The notes beneath the pieces are model-generated. The model was not told the origin of the DNA. It searched no databases and saw nothing but the letters and a program-made list of their open reading frames with translations. The position numbers and the translations under genes were made by a program. DNA of 64,000 nt, taken from positions 473,140-537,139 of the forward strand of contig CAWHHJ010000015.1 of assembly GCA_963829085.1 (NCBI GenBank), in the 5' to 3' direction. Of this stretch, positions 53,254 through 62,996 are shown piece by piece. Origin of the DNA: PALSA-1004 sp963829085. GTDB lineage: Bacteria > Pseudomonadota > Gammaproteobacteria > Burkholderiales > SG8-41. Position 1 is the stretch's first letter. Every line of letters begins with the position of its first letter.

Positions 53254-53282
53254 TACATCCTCCTTGCTTTGGACGTCCGGCC

Positions 53283-53311
53283 ATTATCACCCTGATCCAG
53301 TGCGTGATAAT
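53283..53311. promoter_or_regulatory. Inverted repeat in the LysR/cupin intergenic region
   Basis: ATTATCAC (53283-53290) and GTGATAAT (53304-53311) are perfect 8-base inverted arms 13 bases apart, in the 97-bp gap between the divergent cupin (53253) and LysR (53351) starts. This layout is typical for a LysR-type recognition site (T-N11-A core). Confidence 0.6.
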
Positions 53312-53350
53312 CTGGTATTATCGTAACAGCCTGTTGAGCTGGACTAAACA

Positions 53351-54328
53351 ATGCGTGGCACCGAATTCGCCCAGATGTCGGCGTTCGTCGCGGTTGCCGA
53401 GCAGCGCAGCTTCACCAAGGCGGCGCTCCAACTGGGCGTGTCGCGCTCGGCGCTGAGCCAGACGCTGCGATCCCTGGAAGAGCGTCTTGGCGTCCGGCTG
53501 CTCAATCGTACGACACGCAACGTTTCGCTGACCGACGCCGGCCAGCGGCTCGTCCACCGGGCGCAGTTCGCGCTCGGCGAAATGACTGCGGCCGTCAACG
53601 ACGTGAGGCAGTTTCGTCAAAGCCCGGTGGGGCAGCTGCGGCTTGCGGTGCAGCCGCCCGTTGCAGATTTTCTGATCGGCCCGCTGCTGGCCCGGTTCCT
53701 CGCCGAGTTTTCGGGAATCCAGCTGGACGTTGCGGTCGTGAAAATGCCGGAGGACATCGCCGAAGGCGGCTTCGATGCAGGCATTCGGTTCGGCGAGCAG
53801 GTCGAGCGCAACATGGTCACTATCCCGGTGATGGGAGAAGCGCGTTTCCTGGTGGTCGCGGCGCCGGAATATCTTGCACGCCATCCGGCACCTCGAACGC
53901 CGCGAGACTTGAAGAACCACGACTGCATCCGCAACCGATTGCCCAACGGTGCGATCTTCGGCTGGGAGTTCGAGAAGCACGGCAAGAAGGCGCGGCCCGC
54001 GGTCGAAGGGCGCCTGATCGTCAATGACATCGACCTCTCGATCAGAGCCGTATTGGACGGTGTCGGATTGGCCTATCTGCTCTACGACTACGTTTCGCAG
54101 CATCTGGCGAAAGGACGTCTCGTTCCGCTGCTGGAGGACTGGTCGCCGCGACTGTCCGGCTTTTTCCTGTACTATTCGAACCACCGCCAGCTCACGGCGC
54201 CGCTGCAGGCGCTTGTTACATTCTTGAAGGCCGAGGCGGCGCGGAGGGGAGTGTCCGCTTCAGTCCGGCCACGGTTCAATGTTCGGCCACACTACAGACT
54301 GGTCGGTAAGCCGCCCTGGCAAAGCTGA
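53351..54328 (+). CDS. LysR-family transcriptional regulator, 325 aa
   Basis: Helix-turn-helix at residues 5-60 (EFAQMSAFVAVAEQRSFTKA, LGVSRSALSQTLRSLEERLGVRLLNRTTRNVSLTDAG), then the effector domain from about 90 (GQLRLAVQPPVADFLIGPLL, FDAGIRFGEQVERNMVTIPV, HDCIRNRLPNGAIFGWEFEK). It belongs to the large CrgA/DmlR-like branch, whose members regulate neighbouring dehydrogenases, oxidases or transporters. The target is probably the divergent cupin-Bug pair. This gene is intact while the next one downstream is riddled with insertions. Confidence 0.88.
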   Translation: MRGTEFAQMSAFVAVAEQRSFTKAALQLGVSRSALSQTLRSLEERLGVRLLNRTTRNVSLTDAGQRLVHRAQFALGEMTAAVNDVRQFRQSPVGQLRLAVQPPVADFLIGPLLARFLAEFSGIQLDVAVVKMPEDIAEGGFDAGIRFGEQVERNMVTIPVMGEARFLVVAAPEYLARHPAPRTPRDLKNHDCIRNRLPNGAIFGWEFEKHGKKARPAVEGRLIVNDIDLSIRAVLDGVGLAYLLYDYVSQHLAKGRLVPLLEDWSPRLSGFFLYYSNHRQLTAPLQALVTFLKAEAARRGVSASVRPRFNVRPHYRLVGKPPWQS

Positions 54329-54390
54329 TTGCGGTCCCCGCGGACCGTTTCGCCTTGATTTGACCAGCAATCGCCTATAGCTCATCGCCG

Positions 54391-55760
54391 GTGCAAACAC
54401 CCCGGACTGCCAAAAAACCCGCGCCTAAACCAGCGTCCCAGGCGGCGCCGCAGATCAGCTTTGTCTCGCTCGGCTGCCCGAAGGCGCTGGTCGATTCCGA
54501 GCGCATCATCACGCGGCTGCGCGCCGAGGGCTACGAGCTCTCGCGCGAGCACGACGGCGCCGACCTGGTCATCGTCAACACCTGCGGCTTTCTCGACAGC
54601 GCCCAGGCGGAATTGCTCGGGGCGATCGGCGAGGCGCTAGCCGAGAACGGCAAGGTGATCGTCACCGGCTGCATGGGCGCAGAGCCGGAAACGATCACCA
54701 GCAAGTTTCCCGAACGTGCTCGCCATCACCGGCCCGCAGCAATACGAGAGCGTGGTCGACGCGGTGCATCGCGCCGCCCCGCCGCAGCACGATCCGTTCC
54801 TCGACCTGGTGCCGCCCGAAGGCATCAAGCTCACGCCGCGGCACTACGCCTATCTGAAGATTTCCGAGGGCTGCAACAATCGCTGCACGTTCTGCATCAT
54901 CCCGAAGCTGCGCGGCGATCTCGTCTCGCGGCCCGCCGCCGACGTGCTGCGCGAGGCCGAGCGGCTGGTGGCGGCCGGCGTCAAGGAGCTGCTGGTGATC
55001 TCGCAGGACACCTCGGCCTATGGCGTCGACATCAAATACGCGGCGAGCCGCTGGAAGGACCGCGAGGTGCGCGGCCAAGTTCCTCGATCTCTGCCCGCGA
55101 GCTCGGCGAGCTCGGCGTCTGGGTGCGGCTGCATTACGTCTATCCCTACCCGCATGTCGACGACGTCATCCCGCTGATGGCCGAGGGCAAGGTGCTGCCC
55201 TATCTCGACATCCCGTTCCAGCACGCCTCGCCCGATGTGCTGAAGCGCATGAAGCGGCCGGCGGCGCAGGAAAAGACGCTGGACCGCATCGCGCGCTGGC
55301 GCGAGATCTGCCCGGACCTGACGATCCGCTCGACCTTCATCGTCGGCTTTCCCGGCGAGACCGACGAGGATTTCGAGTTGCTGCTCGACTGGCTGGACGA
55401 GGCCGCAGCTCGATCGCGTCGGCTGCTTCCGATACGAGCCGGTCGCGGGCGCCACGTCGAACGATCTCGCCGCGCCGGTGCCGGAGGAGGTCGAAGGAGG
55501 AGCGCTGGCACCGCTTCATGCAGCGCCAGCAGGCGATCTCGGCGAAGCGCCTCAAGCGCAAGGTCGGCACGCGCCAGCAGGTGATCATCGACGAGGTCGG
55601 CCCCACCGTCGCCAAGGGCCGCACCAAGGGCGACGCGCCGGAGATCGACGGCGCGGTCTATGTGGCGAGCCGCCGGCCGCTGCGCGTCGGCGAGATCGCC
55701 ACGGTGAAGATCGAGCGCGCCGACGCCTACGACCTGCACGGCACCGTCGTGGGATTCTGA
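54391..55760 (+). pseudogene. rimO: RimO, ribosomal S12 methylthiotransferase, with about five +1 insertions
   Basis: The pieces join into alphaproteobacterial RimO: ISFVSLGCPKALVDSERI and IVNTCGFLDSA (MTTase cluster Cys), VIVTGCMGAEPE, radical-SAM ISEGCNNRCTFCIIPKLRGD (CxxxCxxC), YPYPHVDDVIPLMAEGKVLPY, FIVGFPGETDEDFELL and TRAM domain GTRQQVIIDEVGPTVAKG. RimO puts a methylthio group on Asp of ribosomal protein S12. Extra bases near 54710 (CCC), 55067 (GG), 55096 (T), 55407 (G) and 55491 (G) break the frame; removing each restores the conserved protein. All are insertions and there are no stops otherwise, so sequencing error is likely. Start GTG 54391. Confidence 0.88.
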
Positions 55761-55830
55761 GCCGTCGTTCACCCTTATTACTTGCAGGGCCGTCATGGCC
55801 GGGCTTATCCCGAATTACCGCAACACACTC

Positions 55831-55912
55831 GGTGTCATGCCCGGGCCGCCGCCATAAGCGCGTTCACGCGCGTCTTCGACGCGCCATGGCGGCGTGACCC
55901 GGGCATCCATGG
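55831..55912. repeat. Interspersed palindromic repeat, copy 1
   Basis: The unit begins GGTGTCATGCCCGGGCCGCC and ends in GGCGGCGTGACCCGGGCATC, with inner arms GCGCGTTCACGCGC and CTTCGACGCGCCATGG. Its ends pair to a long hairpin. Such GTCATGCCCGGG elements are spread through Bradyrhizobium-type genomes. Confidence 0.8.
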
Positions 55913-56183
55913 GATGGTGCGATTGAACACAGCCTTTCGTAAGGCTTCCGCCGTCGCACCAGTGCGATGGACCCCCGGGTCAAGCCCGGGGGTGACAGCG
56001 GAGTGGGTGGCGAGTCCCGGAGCTAACGCACGCAGTGTTGAAGGACCTTGCAAACGCGGGGACTCAATTTTGCGGTTCTTGCGTCTTGGTCTATGTCCGC
56101 CATGCCTTGCTCAACTGAGGGCGTCGTCGATCGCGACACCGGATGACGGAGCCAGGTGCGGCCGCCGACAATGCGTGCCGCCG

Positions 56184-56349
56184 ATGGAGCGTCGGGAGGC
56201 GCAGGGCCCTTCGCACGGGCCCGTGCGTCCCGGGATCCCCACCGCCCTCAAGCGACTTGGGTCCCGGAAGCACGACGCACAGGCTGGTCTCGCAAACCGG
56301 CCTAAGGGAGCCGATCGTAAAGCTCCCGAGGCGCCTCCCGGCGCTCCAT
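56184..56349. repeat. Large inverted-repeat element (19-bp arms)
   Basis: ATGGAGCGTCGGGAGGCGC (56184-56202) pairs with GCGCCTCCCGGCGCTCCAT (56331-56349), 18 of 19 positions with the remaining pair G-U. About 128 bases between the arms contain further short hairpins (GCACGGGCCCGTGC at 56213-56226). From memory the same element recurs between genes in Bradyrhizobiaceae, where it is sometimes miscalled as a protein. It may be a transcribed structured RNA or a mobile repeat. Confidence 0.55.
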
Positions 56350-56481
56350 TCCCCTCGTTTGAGGGGAAACGGAAAACAGGGAGACGGGCCCGCCCCGGGG
56401 CTCGAAATCAAAACCACGGGACAGCGGAGCGTTGGCTGAAAAGGAATTTGGCGGAGATGGAATGCTGCGGGCCACATAGGC

Positions 56482-56562
56482 GGTGTCATACCCGGGCCGC
56501 CGCCATGAGCGCGTTCACGCGCGTCTTCGACGCGCTATGGCGGCGTGACCCGGGTATCCATC
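56482..56562. repeat. Interspersed palindromic repeat, copy 2
   Basis: Nearly identical to the copy at 55831, with a few changes that keep pairing: CCCGGGTAT at one end matches ATACCCGGG at the other, where copy 1 has GCCCGGG and CCCGGGC. The compensating changes show that the hairpin is maintained. Confidence 0.8.
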
Positions 56563-56687
56563 AGGTAGCGCAATTGACGACAGCCCTGCGTAAGACTGCC
56601 GCTGTTTGAACGAGGGTCATGGATTGCCGGGTCACGCGCTTTCAGCGCGGCCCGGCAATGACCGCGGAGTTTGGGGCGCCCACAGCA

Positions 56688-56837
56688 TCAATGCCGCTTG
56701 AAATACTGCACCTCACGTTCGTGCTTCTCGGCCGCCCTGCGCGTTCCGAACGTGCCGAGATTGCGTCGGCGGCCGGTCTTGGGATCGGCCTTGCGGGAGT
56801 AGAGACGGTATTCGCCCGACTTGAGCTTGCGGATCAT
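56688..56837 (-). CDS. Conserved 49-aa basic protein
   Basis: ATG 56837 with GAGGTG upstream opens MIRKLKSGEYRLYSRKADPK, followed by TGRRRNLGTFGTRRAAEKHE and REVQYFKRH, then a stop. It is a known type of short Rhizobiales protein: a basic beta hairpin (EYRLYSRKADPKTGRRRNLGTF) followed by a helix (TRRAAEKHEREVQYF). The R/K-rich hairpin suggests nucleic-acid binding, but no role is known. It is undamaged. It is transcribed after the Bug gene at 56871, 33 bp upstream of it. Confidence 0.8.
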   Translation of the reverse strand: MIRKLKSGEYRLYSRKADPKTGRRRNLGTFGTRRAAEKHEREVQYFKRH

Positions 56838-56870
56838 GGCTCGCACCTCGCCGCCAAAGTTCGCGTCGCC

Positions 56871-57865
56871 CTACTCCGCTTTAATGCCCAACTCACCGAT
56901 CAGTTGCTTCTGTTCCACCAGCGTCCGCTCCGCGAAGGCGCGATAGTCCGCGGAGTCGAGATAGAACGGTTCCTGGTCGAGCCGGTTCAGCGTCTCCAGA
57001 TAGGACGGCTCCTCGCTGCCCTTCTTGAACGCGTCGTGCAGCACCTTGACCACGTTCGGGTCCATGCCTTTGGGACCGGCCAGTCCGAACGGCGAATTCG
57101 ACACCATCGCGATGCCGCTCTCCTTCAAGGTCGGCGCGTTGGGCCAGTTCCTGCTGCGCTTGTCGCTCCAGATCACCAGCAGCCGCAGCCGCCCGCCGTT
57201 GACCAGCGGCGCCCAGCCGCTGGCGTCCGCCACCAGGTCGATATGGCCGCCGAGCAAGGCATTGGTGGAATCCGAGGTGCCGCGGAACGGCACGTGGGTC
57301 CATTGGATGCCGCGCTGCTTGGCGATCTGCTCCATCGTCAGATGCAGCGTGGTGCCGGCTCCCGGCGTGCCATAGCTGAGCTTGCCGGGATGGGCTTTGG
57401 CATCCGCCAGCAGATCCGTGAAAACGTCGCCCAAGGCCCGTCAGGTCTGACAACAACACCAAAGGCATAGCCCGACACGCTCATGATGTAGGTCAAGTCA
57501 GCGAGCGGATCGAATGTGGTCTTGCTGGTGAACGGATAGCGGAACACGGTGATCGGAACCTGGGAGATGGTGTAGCCGTCCGGCTTGCTGCCGGACGCCA
57601 TCTGCATCGGCCCGAGGACGCCGCCGACGCCGGTGCGGTTCTCGATCAGGATCGACTGGCCGAGGTGCTTTTCGGTCGCGGTCGCGAGCGCGCGGAGCCC
57701 GATGTCGGTCGTGCCGCCGGCCGCATAGGGCACAATCAGCGTCACCGGCCGCGTCGGAAAATCCTGGCTCTGCGCCTGGGCCTGCGCCGTGCCCAGCGTC
57801 AGGCCGAGCGCCGCCGACAAAAGCGCGCACGCCCAAGCCGTACTTCTGCTTCGGCTTGCCATCAT
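56871..57865 (-). pseudogene. Bug-family solute-binding protein with a frameshift near 57430
   Basis: The signal peptide (ACALLSAALGLTLGTAQAQAQ) and N-lobe (FPTRPVTLIVPYAAGGTTDIG, IENRTGVGGVLGPMQ, PDGYTISQVPI) are in one frame up to RPDGPWATF. The rest (TDLLADAKAHPGKLSYGTPG, THVPFRGTSDSTNALLGG, NAPTLKESGIAMVSNSPFGLAG) is in another. A TTTT run where TT is expected (two extra T) restores the frame. Its ATG overlaps the bioA stop (ATGA). Without the insertion the protein would be a normal 330-aa Bug receptor. Confidence 0.82.
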
Positions 57866-59154
57866 GCCCCCACTGTAGCGCCGTTCCGCACCACCTTCAC
57901 GATGGCCGAGGTCAGCCGCGACAGTTCGTCCGGCGCGATGGTGAAAGACGGCGCCAGATAAATGACACGCCCGAACGGCCGGATGAACACGCCCTCCTCG
58001 ACAAAACGCGCCCGCAGCGCCGACACGTCGTCGATCCGCTCCATCTCGACCACGCCGATCGCGCCTTTGACCCGCACGTCGCATCACGCCGGTGAGGCCG
58101 CGGCACGGCTCCAGTTCGCCGCGCCATCTGGCGGCCGATCTCCGCGACCTGTCGAGCCGCGGCTCGCGCTCGAACAGGTCCAGCGAGGCGTTGGCCGCGG
58201 CGCAGGCCAGCGGGTTGCCCATGTAGGTCGGCCCGTGCATCAGCGCCTGCGCCCGGGTCGTCCGACCAGAACGCCTCGAAGACGCGCGTGCTGGCGACGG
58301 TCGGCGGCGAGCGGCAGGGTCCCGCCGGTCAGCGCCTTCGACAGGGTGACGATGTCGGGCACGACCCCCGCCGCCTCGCAGGCGAACAGCGGTCGCCGGT
58401 GCGGCCGAAGCCGGTGAAGATCTCGTCGAAGATCAGCAGGACCCCGTGCATGTCGGCCAGCGCGCGCAGGCGCCGCAGCGACCTCGGCGTCGTGGAACAG
58501 CATGCCGCCGGCGCCCTGCACCAGCGGCTCGACGATGACGCCCGCGATCTCGTCGCCATGCTTCTCGGCCAGCAAGGCGATCGAGCGTCGCGCTCGCGGC
58601 TCGTCAGCCGGCAGGTCGACGATCACCTGCTGCGCGGCATCACGCCCGCGAACAGCTCGTGCATGCCCTCCTCGGGGTCGCAGCACCGTCATCGCGCCGA
58701 GCGGTGTCGCCGTGATAGCCGCCGCGGAAGGCGACGAACCGTGCTGCGCCCGGCACGCCGCGATTGATCCAGTACTGCAGCGCCATCTTCATCGCGATCT
58801 CGACCGCGACCGAGCCGGACTCCGCGAAGAACACATGGTCGAGCTCGCCGGGGAGCAGCGGCGGCCAGCCGCGCGGCCAGCGGTAGGCCGGCTCGTGCGC
58901 CAGGCCGCCGAACATCACGTGCGGCATGGCCGCCAGCTGCGCGCTCGCACGGCGGCGCGGATGTGCGGATGGTTGTAGCCGTGGCAGGCGGTCCACCACG
59001 AGGCGATGCCGTCGATCAGCTCGCGGCCGTCGGCCAGCAGATCGCGCAGCCTTCGGTGCGCGCGACGGCGAGCGGCGGCCGCGCCGTCTTCATCTGCGCA
59101 TAGGGCCGCCAGACATGCGGGGCCGGCCGCGTACCAGTTGGGTTTCCAATCCAT
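57862..59154 (-). pseudogene. bioA: BioA, adenosylmethionine-8-amino-7-oxononanoate aminotransferase, with many insertions
   Basis: Pieces in different frames give a full BioA: WYAAGPAHVWRPYAQMKTA, ELIDGIASWWTACHGYNHPH, VMFGGLAHEPAYR, VFFAESGSVAVEIAMKMALQYW, FRGGYHGDT, LLIFDEIFTGFGRTG (PLP Asp), DIVTLSKALTGGTLPLA (PLP Lys) and MHGPTYMGNPLACAAA. It makes 7,8-diaminopelargonate in biotin synthesis with SAM as amino donor. At least six frame changes occur in 1.3 kb with conservation otherwise complete. The start ATG 59154 lies only 24 bp from the divergent bioF start. Confidence 0.88.
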
Positions 59155-59157
59155 CGT

Positions 59158-59174
59158 GCCGCTAGTATAGCGGC
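59158..59174. promoter_or_regulatory. Inverted repeat between divergent bioA and bioF starts
   Basis: GCCGCTA-GTA-TAGCGGC: perfect 7-bp arms with a 3-base centre, filling most of the 24-bp gap between the two start codons. It could be an operator that controls both genes, but the gap is too short for two ordinary promoters with leaders. Confidence 0.45.
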
Positions 59175-59178
59175 AAAC

Positions 59179-60325
59179 ATGTCATCACTCGACGACTTCG
59201 CGCAGCGACAAGCTGACCGCCCTGGAGCAGGCGCATCTGCGCCGGACGCCTCATGCCCGACGCGCCGCCTCGACGGCCTCTGGGTCGAGCGGGACGGCAG
59301 GACGGCTGCTGTCGTTCTCGTGCAACGACTATCTGGACCTGTCGCCATCATCCCGGCGGTGAAGGCCGCCGCCCTCGCGGCGATCGAGCGTACGGCGTCG
59401 GCGCCGGCGCCTCGCGGCTGGTCACCGGCGACCATCCGCTTTATGCCGAGCTGGAGCTGCGGCTGGCGCGCTTGAAGGGCACGGAGGCGGCCTGCGTGTT
59501 CGGCTCCGGCTACCTCGCCAATGCCGGCATCATCCCGACCTTCGCCGGGCGCGGCGACCTGATCCTGATCGACGAGCTGTCGCACGCGTGCATCTGGGCC
59601 GGGGCGCAGCTGTCCGGCGCCGAGTCGCTGGCGTTCCGCCACAACGACGCGGCGCATGTCGCGGCAGCTGCTCGGCGAGCACCGCGGCCGCGCATCGCCA
59701 CGCCCTGGTCGCCACCGACGGCGTCTTCTCGATGGACGGCGACCTCGCGCCGCTGGACGAGCTCGCCGCGCTGGCGAAGCGAGTTCGACGCCTGGCTGAT
59801 GGCCGACGACGCCCACGGTCTGGGCTTCGGCAGCGGCCGCGCGGCGCCGGCGTGCCGCTGCGGATCGGCACGCTGTCGAAGGCGCTCGGCGGCTACGGCG
59901 GCTATGTCTGCGCCTCGCAGCCGGTGATCGACCTGATCCGGAACCGGGCCCGCACGCTGGTCTACACGACCGGCCTGCCGCCGGCGATGCGTGGCCGCGG
60001 CGATCGCGGCGCTCGATCTGATCGAGCGCGAGCCGGAGCGGTCGCGCTGCCGCTGGCCAAGGCCGCGCCTTCACCGAGCGCCGCTGGATCTGCCGGAGGC
60101 GCACAGCGCGATCGTGCCCGTGGTGATCGGCGAGGCGCAGGACGGCGCTGCAGGCGCTCGCAGCTCCTCGAGGCCGAAGGGTTCCTCGCCGTCGCGATCC
60201 GCCCGCCGACCGTGCCCGAAGGCACGGCGCGGCTGCGCTTCGCGTTCACGCGCCGTCCATCCCGACGAGGCGATCGCCCGCGCTGGCCGCAGCTGGTCCG
60301 CGCCCGCATGCTCGGCGACCGATGA
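59179..60325 (+). pseudogene. bioF: BioF, 8-amino-7-oxononanoate synthase, with several insertions
   Basis: Pieces in different frames join to BioF: SFSCNDYLDLS, GVGAGASRLVTGDHPLYAELE, CVFGSGYLANAGIIPTFAGR, DELSHACIWAGAQLSGA, VATDGVFSMDGDLAPLDEL, ADDAHGLG, GTLSKALGGYGGYVC (PLP Lys) and TVPEGTARLRFAFT. It condenses pimeloyl-ACP with alanine. Extra bases break the frame at several sites, the first in CAGCGACAAG (one added A). The end overlaps bioD by 4 bp (ATGA). Confidence 0.88.
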
Positions 60326-61006
60326 CCGCGTTCTTCGTCACCGCGACCGGCACCGATGTCGGCAAGACCTACGTCGCGTCCGGCCTGATCCGGCACTGGC
60401 GGACGGCCGGGCGAGCCGGTCGACGCGCTGAAGCCGGTGGTCACCGGCTTCGATCCCGCGGCGGCCGAGACCAGCGACACCGGGCATGCTGCTGACCGCG
60501 CTCGGCAGGCCGATCACCGAGGCCGAGATCGAGCGCATCTCGCCCTGGCGGTTTGCGGCGCCGCTGTCGCCCGACATGGCGGCGCGGCTTGAGAGCCGCG
60601 CCATCGATTTCGAGGCGCTGGTGAAATTCTCGCGCGACGCCATCGCCGCCGCCAAGGACACGCTTCTGATCGAAGGCATCGGCGGCATCATGGTGCCGCT
60701 TGACGACCAGCACACCGTGCTCGACTGGATGATGGCGCTGCATATCCCTCTGGTGCTGGTGACCGGCACCTATGTCGGCAGCCTCAGCCACACGCTCACT
60801 TGCCTCGACGTGCTGGCGCGGCGGGACCTCGTCGTGAAGGCCTCGTCGTCAACGACACGCCGGGCTCGCCGGTCACGTTCCAGGACACGATCCACATGCT
60901 GAGAAACTTCGAACGGGGAATCTCGATGGCGGGATTGCGATGGCAGCCGGCCGACATGACGGTCGATGGCGTTTTCCAGGGGATCGCGGCGCTGCTGGAA
61001 AGCTAG
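60322..61006 (+). pseudogene. bioD: BioD, dethiobiotin synthetase, with a few insertions
   Basis: FFVTATGTDVGKTYVASGL is the P-loop of BioD, followed by DALKPVVTGFDP, LLTALGRPITEAEIERISPWRFAAPLSPDMAA, LLIEGIGGIMVPLDDQHTVLDWM (ATP/substrate block) and VVNDTPGSPVTFQDTI. It closes the ureido ring of dethiobiotin with CO2 and ATP. Extra G's near 60412 and 60483 and one base near 60843 disrupt the frame. It follows bioF with an ATGA overlap. bioB is not in the window. Confidence 0.88.
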
Positions 61007-62241
61007 CCGGGTTGGAATTTCTCGATAAAGCGGATCAAGGCCGCAATCGCGACGCCCATGTCCGAGACGCTGGCGAACTCCGCCGGGTTGTGGCTGATGC
61101 CGCCGCGGCAGCGCACGAACAGCATCGCGGCGGGACAAAGCCGCGACATGATCTGCGCATCGTGCCCGGCCCCCGACGGCAGCCGGATCGCAGTGTGGCC
61201 GAGATCGGCCACGCTCGCCGCCAAGGCGTCCTGCAACGGCGGCGCGCAATCGGCGGTGGCAACCTCATGGAATTTTTCCACCGCTCACCTTCAACCCGCG
61301 CGCCTGCGCGACGGCCTGGGCCTCGCCGTGAATCGCTCCACAGCTGCAATGCGCAAACTCGTCGGTCAGCGCGCGAAGATCGACCGTGAACACCACGCGA
61401 CCGGGAATGATATTGACCGCACCGGGCGCAGCTTCGATGCGCCCGACGGTGCCGACCATGCCGTCCTTGGGATGCTCGCGCGCGATCCGCTCCAGCGCCA
61501 GCGTCATCTCGGCCGCGCCCGCGAAGGCGTCATGGCGCAGCTCCATCGGCACCGTGCCGGCGTGGCCCGCTTCGCCCGTCACCGTGACGCGCAACCGGCT
61601 CTGGCCGACGATGCCGGTGACGACGCCGAGCGGCTGGCCCTTCGCTTCGAGCACCGGTCCCTGCTCGATATGGACCTCGACATAAGCCGCGGCATCCTGC
61701 GGCCGGTAGGCGGCAGCACCGATGTCCTGGGGGATCTTGCCGTAGGCGCGGAGCGCCGCGGACAGCGTCACGCCCCTGGCATCGGCGGCGGCGAGCGCGT
61801 CGTTTTCGAACACGCCGGCGCAGGCCGACGACGACGTCATGGTGGCGGGAAAGCGCGAGCCCTCCTCGTCGCCGAACGCCAGCACGTCGATGCCGAACGG
61901 CAATTTGGCCTTGGCGCGGACGAACGGCTCGGCGGCGAGGATTCCGGCGATGACGCCGAGCGGGCCGTCGTATTTGCCGGCATCGATCACGGTGTCGATG
62001 TGCGAGCCGATCAAAAGCCTGCGCCGCGCCGTGCCGAAGCGCCGCGCAGCGTGCCGAGCGCGTCCTCGCTGACCGCAAGGCCGGCCTTCTGCATCCACGA
62101 CGCGACGAGGTCGGCGGCGCGGCGGTGCTCCGGCGTCAGAAACTGCCGCACCAGCCGTTTCGGCTCGGCGGAGATCGCTGCAAGCTCGGCGATCATCGCG
62201 TAGGCCCGCGCGCCCAGCGCCTCGGGATCGAGCGCGCTCAC
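61003..62241 (-). pseudogene. M20-family amidohydrolase (allantoate amidohydrolase/carbamoylase type), frameshifted
   Basis: Zinc-dependent amidase/hydrolase family: LLIGSHIDTVIDAGKYDGPLG (His and bridging Asp), FGDEEGSRFPATMTSSSACAG (Glu pair), EVHIEQGPVLEAKGQPLGVVTGIVGQSRLRVTVTG, EAGHAGTVPMELRHDA and PSGAGHDAQIMSRLCPAAM. Candidate substrates are allantoate, ureidoglycine or N-carbamoyl amino acids. With PuuD upstream on the same strand, allantoate is the better guess. Frame changes lie near 62055 and 61275. The GTG start overlaps the CPBP stop. Confidence 0.82.
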
Positions 62242-62969
62242 GAGAAATACTCCACCTTGATCCAGGTCTCGATCATGGACAGCAGATTGATCAGCATGTG
62301 CATGCCGATGGTGAGAATGGTCGAGCCGCTGGCCCAGCGAAACCAGCCCAGCATCAATCCTGCCAGGAAAATCTGCGCCATGCCGAACCAGTCGTATTGG
62401 ATGTGCAGCAAAGCCCAGGCCAGCGCAATGCCGCCAACGGCGTGGACTTCCCAGCCCGGCTTTGCCAGGCCGCGAAACAGAAAGCCGCGAAAGATGATCT
62501 CCTCGCCGATCGGGGCAACGACGACGACGGCGGCGAGCAGCCCGACGAGCCAACCCGCGTCCACCGCCGTGCGCCAGGCCTCCACCTGGGACGGCTGCAC
62601 CAGTTCGCGCCCGCTGACATAGAGGATGCCGTCAAAGACGACAGCCAGCGCGATGATGCAGGCCACAGCGACGATCACCTCGGCGCGGCGCGGCGTCACC
62701 AGACCCAGATAAATTGCTGGCGGCCAACGCCGCCATTGCGCCGCGAAGACCAGCACCGCGACCTGCGCCGGTACCGAAGCGAATATGCCGAATGCGATCA
62801 TGACGCCGTCATAGGCATTGGATGACCTTGTCGAACCGCCGCCCGACAGGATTCCAAGAAAAACGGACGCAACCACGATGCCGATCACGAGCGCCGTCAG
62901 CGTCCATGCAATGGATGCCGCCACACCCCATGGCGGATCGGGCGGTTGCGGGTCCGTCGTGAGGCTCAT
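62238..62969 (-). CDS. CPBP-family intramembrane protease-like protein, 243 aa
   Basis: About seven hydrophobic segments (IAWTLTALVIGIVVASVFLGI, VIVAVACIIALAVVFDGILY, WLVGLLAAVVVVAPIGEEIIFRGFLF). The Abi/CAAX-protease motif EEIIFRG is present with a later FxxxH-like block (GIALAWALLHIQYDW) and the C-terminal GMHMLINL. Members include Rce1-like CAAX proteases and bacteriocin-immunity proteins; bacterial roles are mostly unknown. It is one of few undamaged genes in block 3 and sits between the PuuD gene and the amidohydrolase. Confidence 0.82.
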   Translation of the reverse strand: MSLTTDPQPPDPPWGVAASIAWTLTALVIGIVVASVFLGILSGGGSTRSSNAYDGVMIAFGIFASVPAQVAVLVFAAQWRRWPPAIYLGLVTPRRAEVIVAVACIIALAVVFDGILYVSGRELVQPSQVEAWRTAVDAGWLVGLLAAVVVVAPIGEEIIFRGFLFRGLAKPGWEVHAVGGIALAWALLHIQYDWFGMAQIFLAGLMLGWFRWASGSTILTIGMHMLINLLSMIETWIKVEYFS

Positions 62970-62996
62970 GGTTCCTTCGCCAACGGCACTGGCGAC

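Larger units (their letters stand above)
55761..56687. other. 927-bp intergenic stretch packed with repeats
   Basis: No gene supported. It holds two copies of an 80-bp palindromic repeat, a 55965-56000 hairpin (CCCCCGGGTC...GACCCGGGGG type), a large inverted-repeat element at 56184-56349 and a related hairpin around 56625-56660. Long frames read through here (for example from 55782) are repeat-derived and not proteins. Confidence 0.7.

Noticed and set aside
55782..56609. 275-aa open frame after rimO
   Set aside because: It runs through palindromic repeats and a structured element; composition is repeat-derived.
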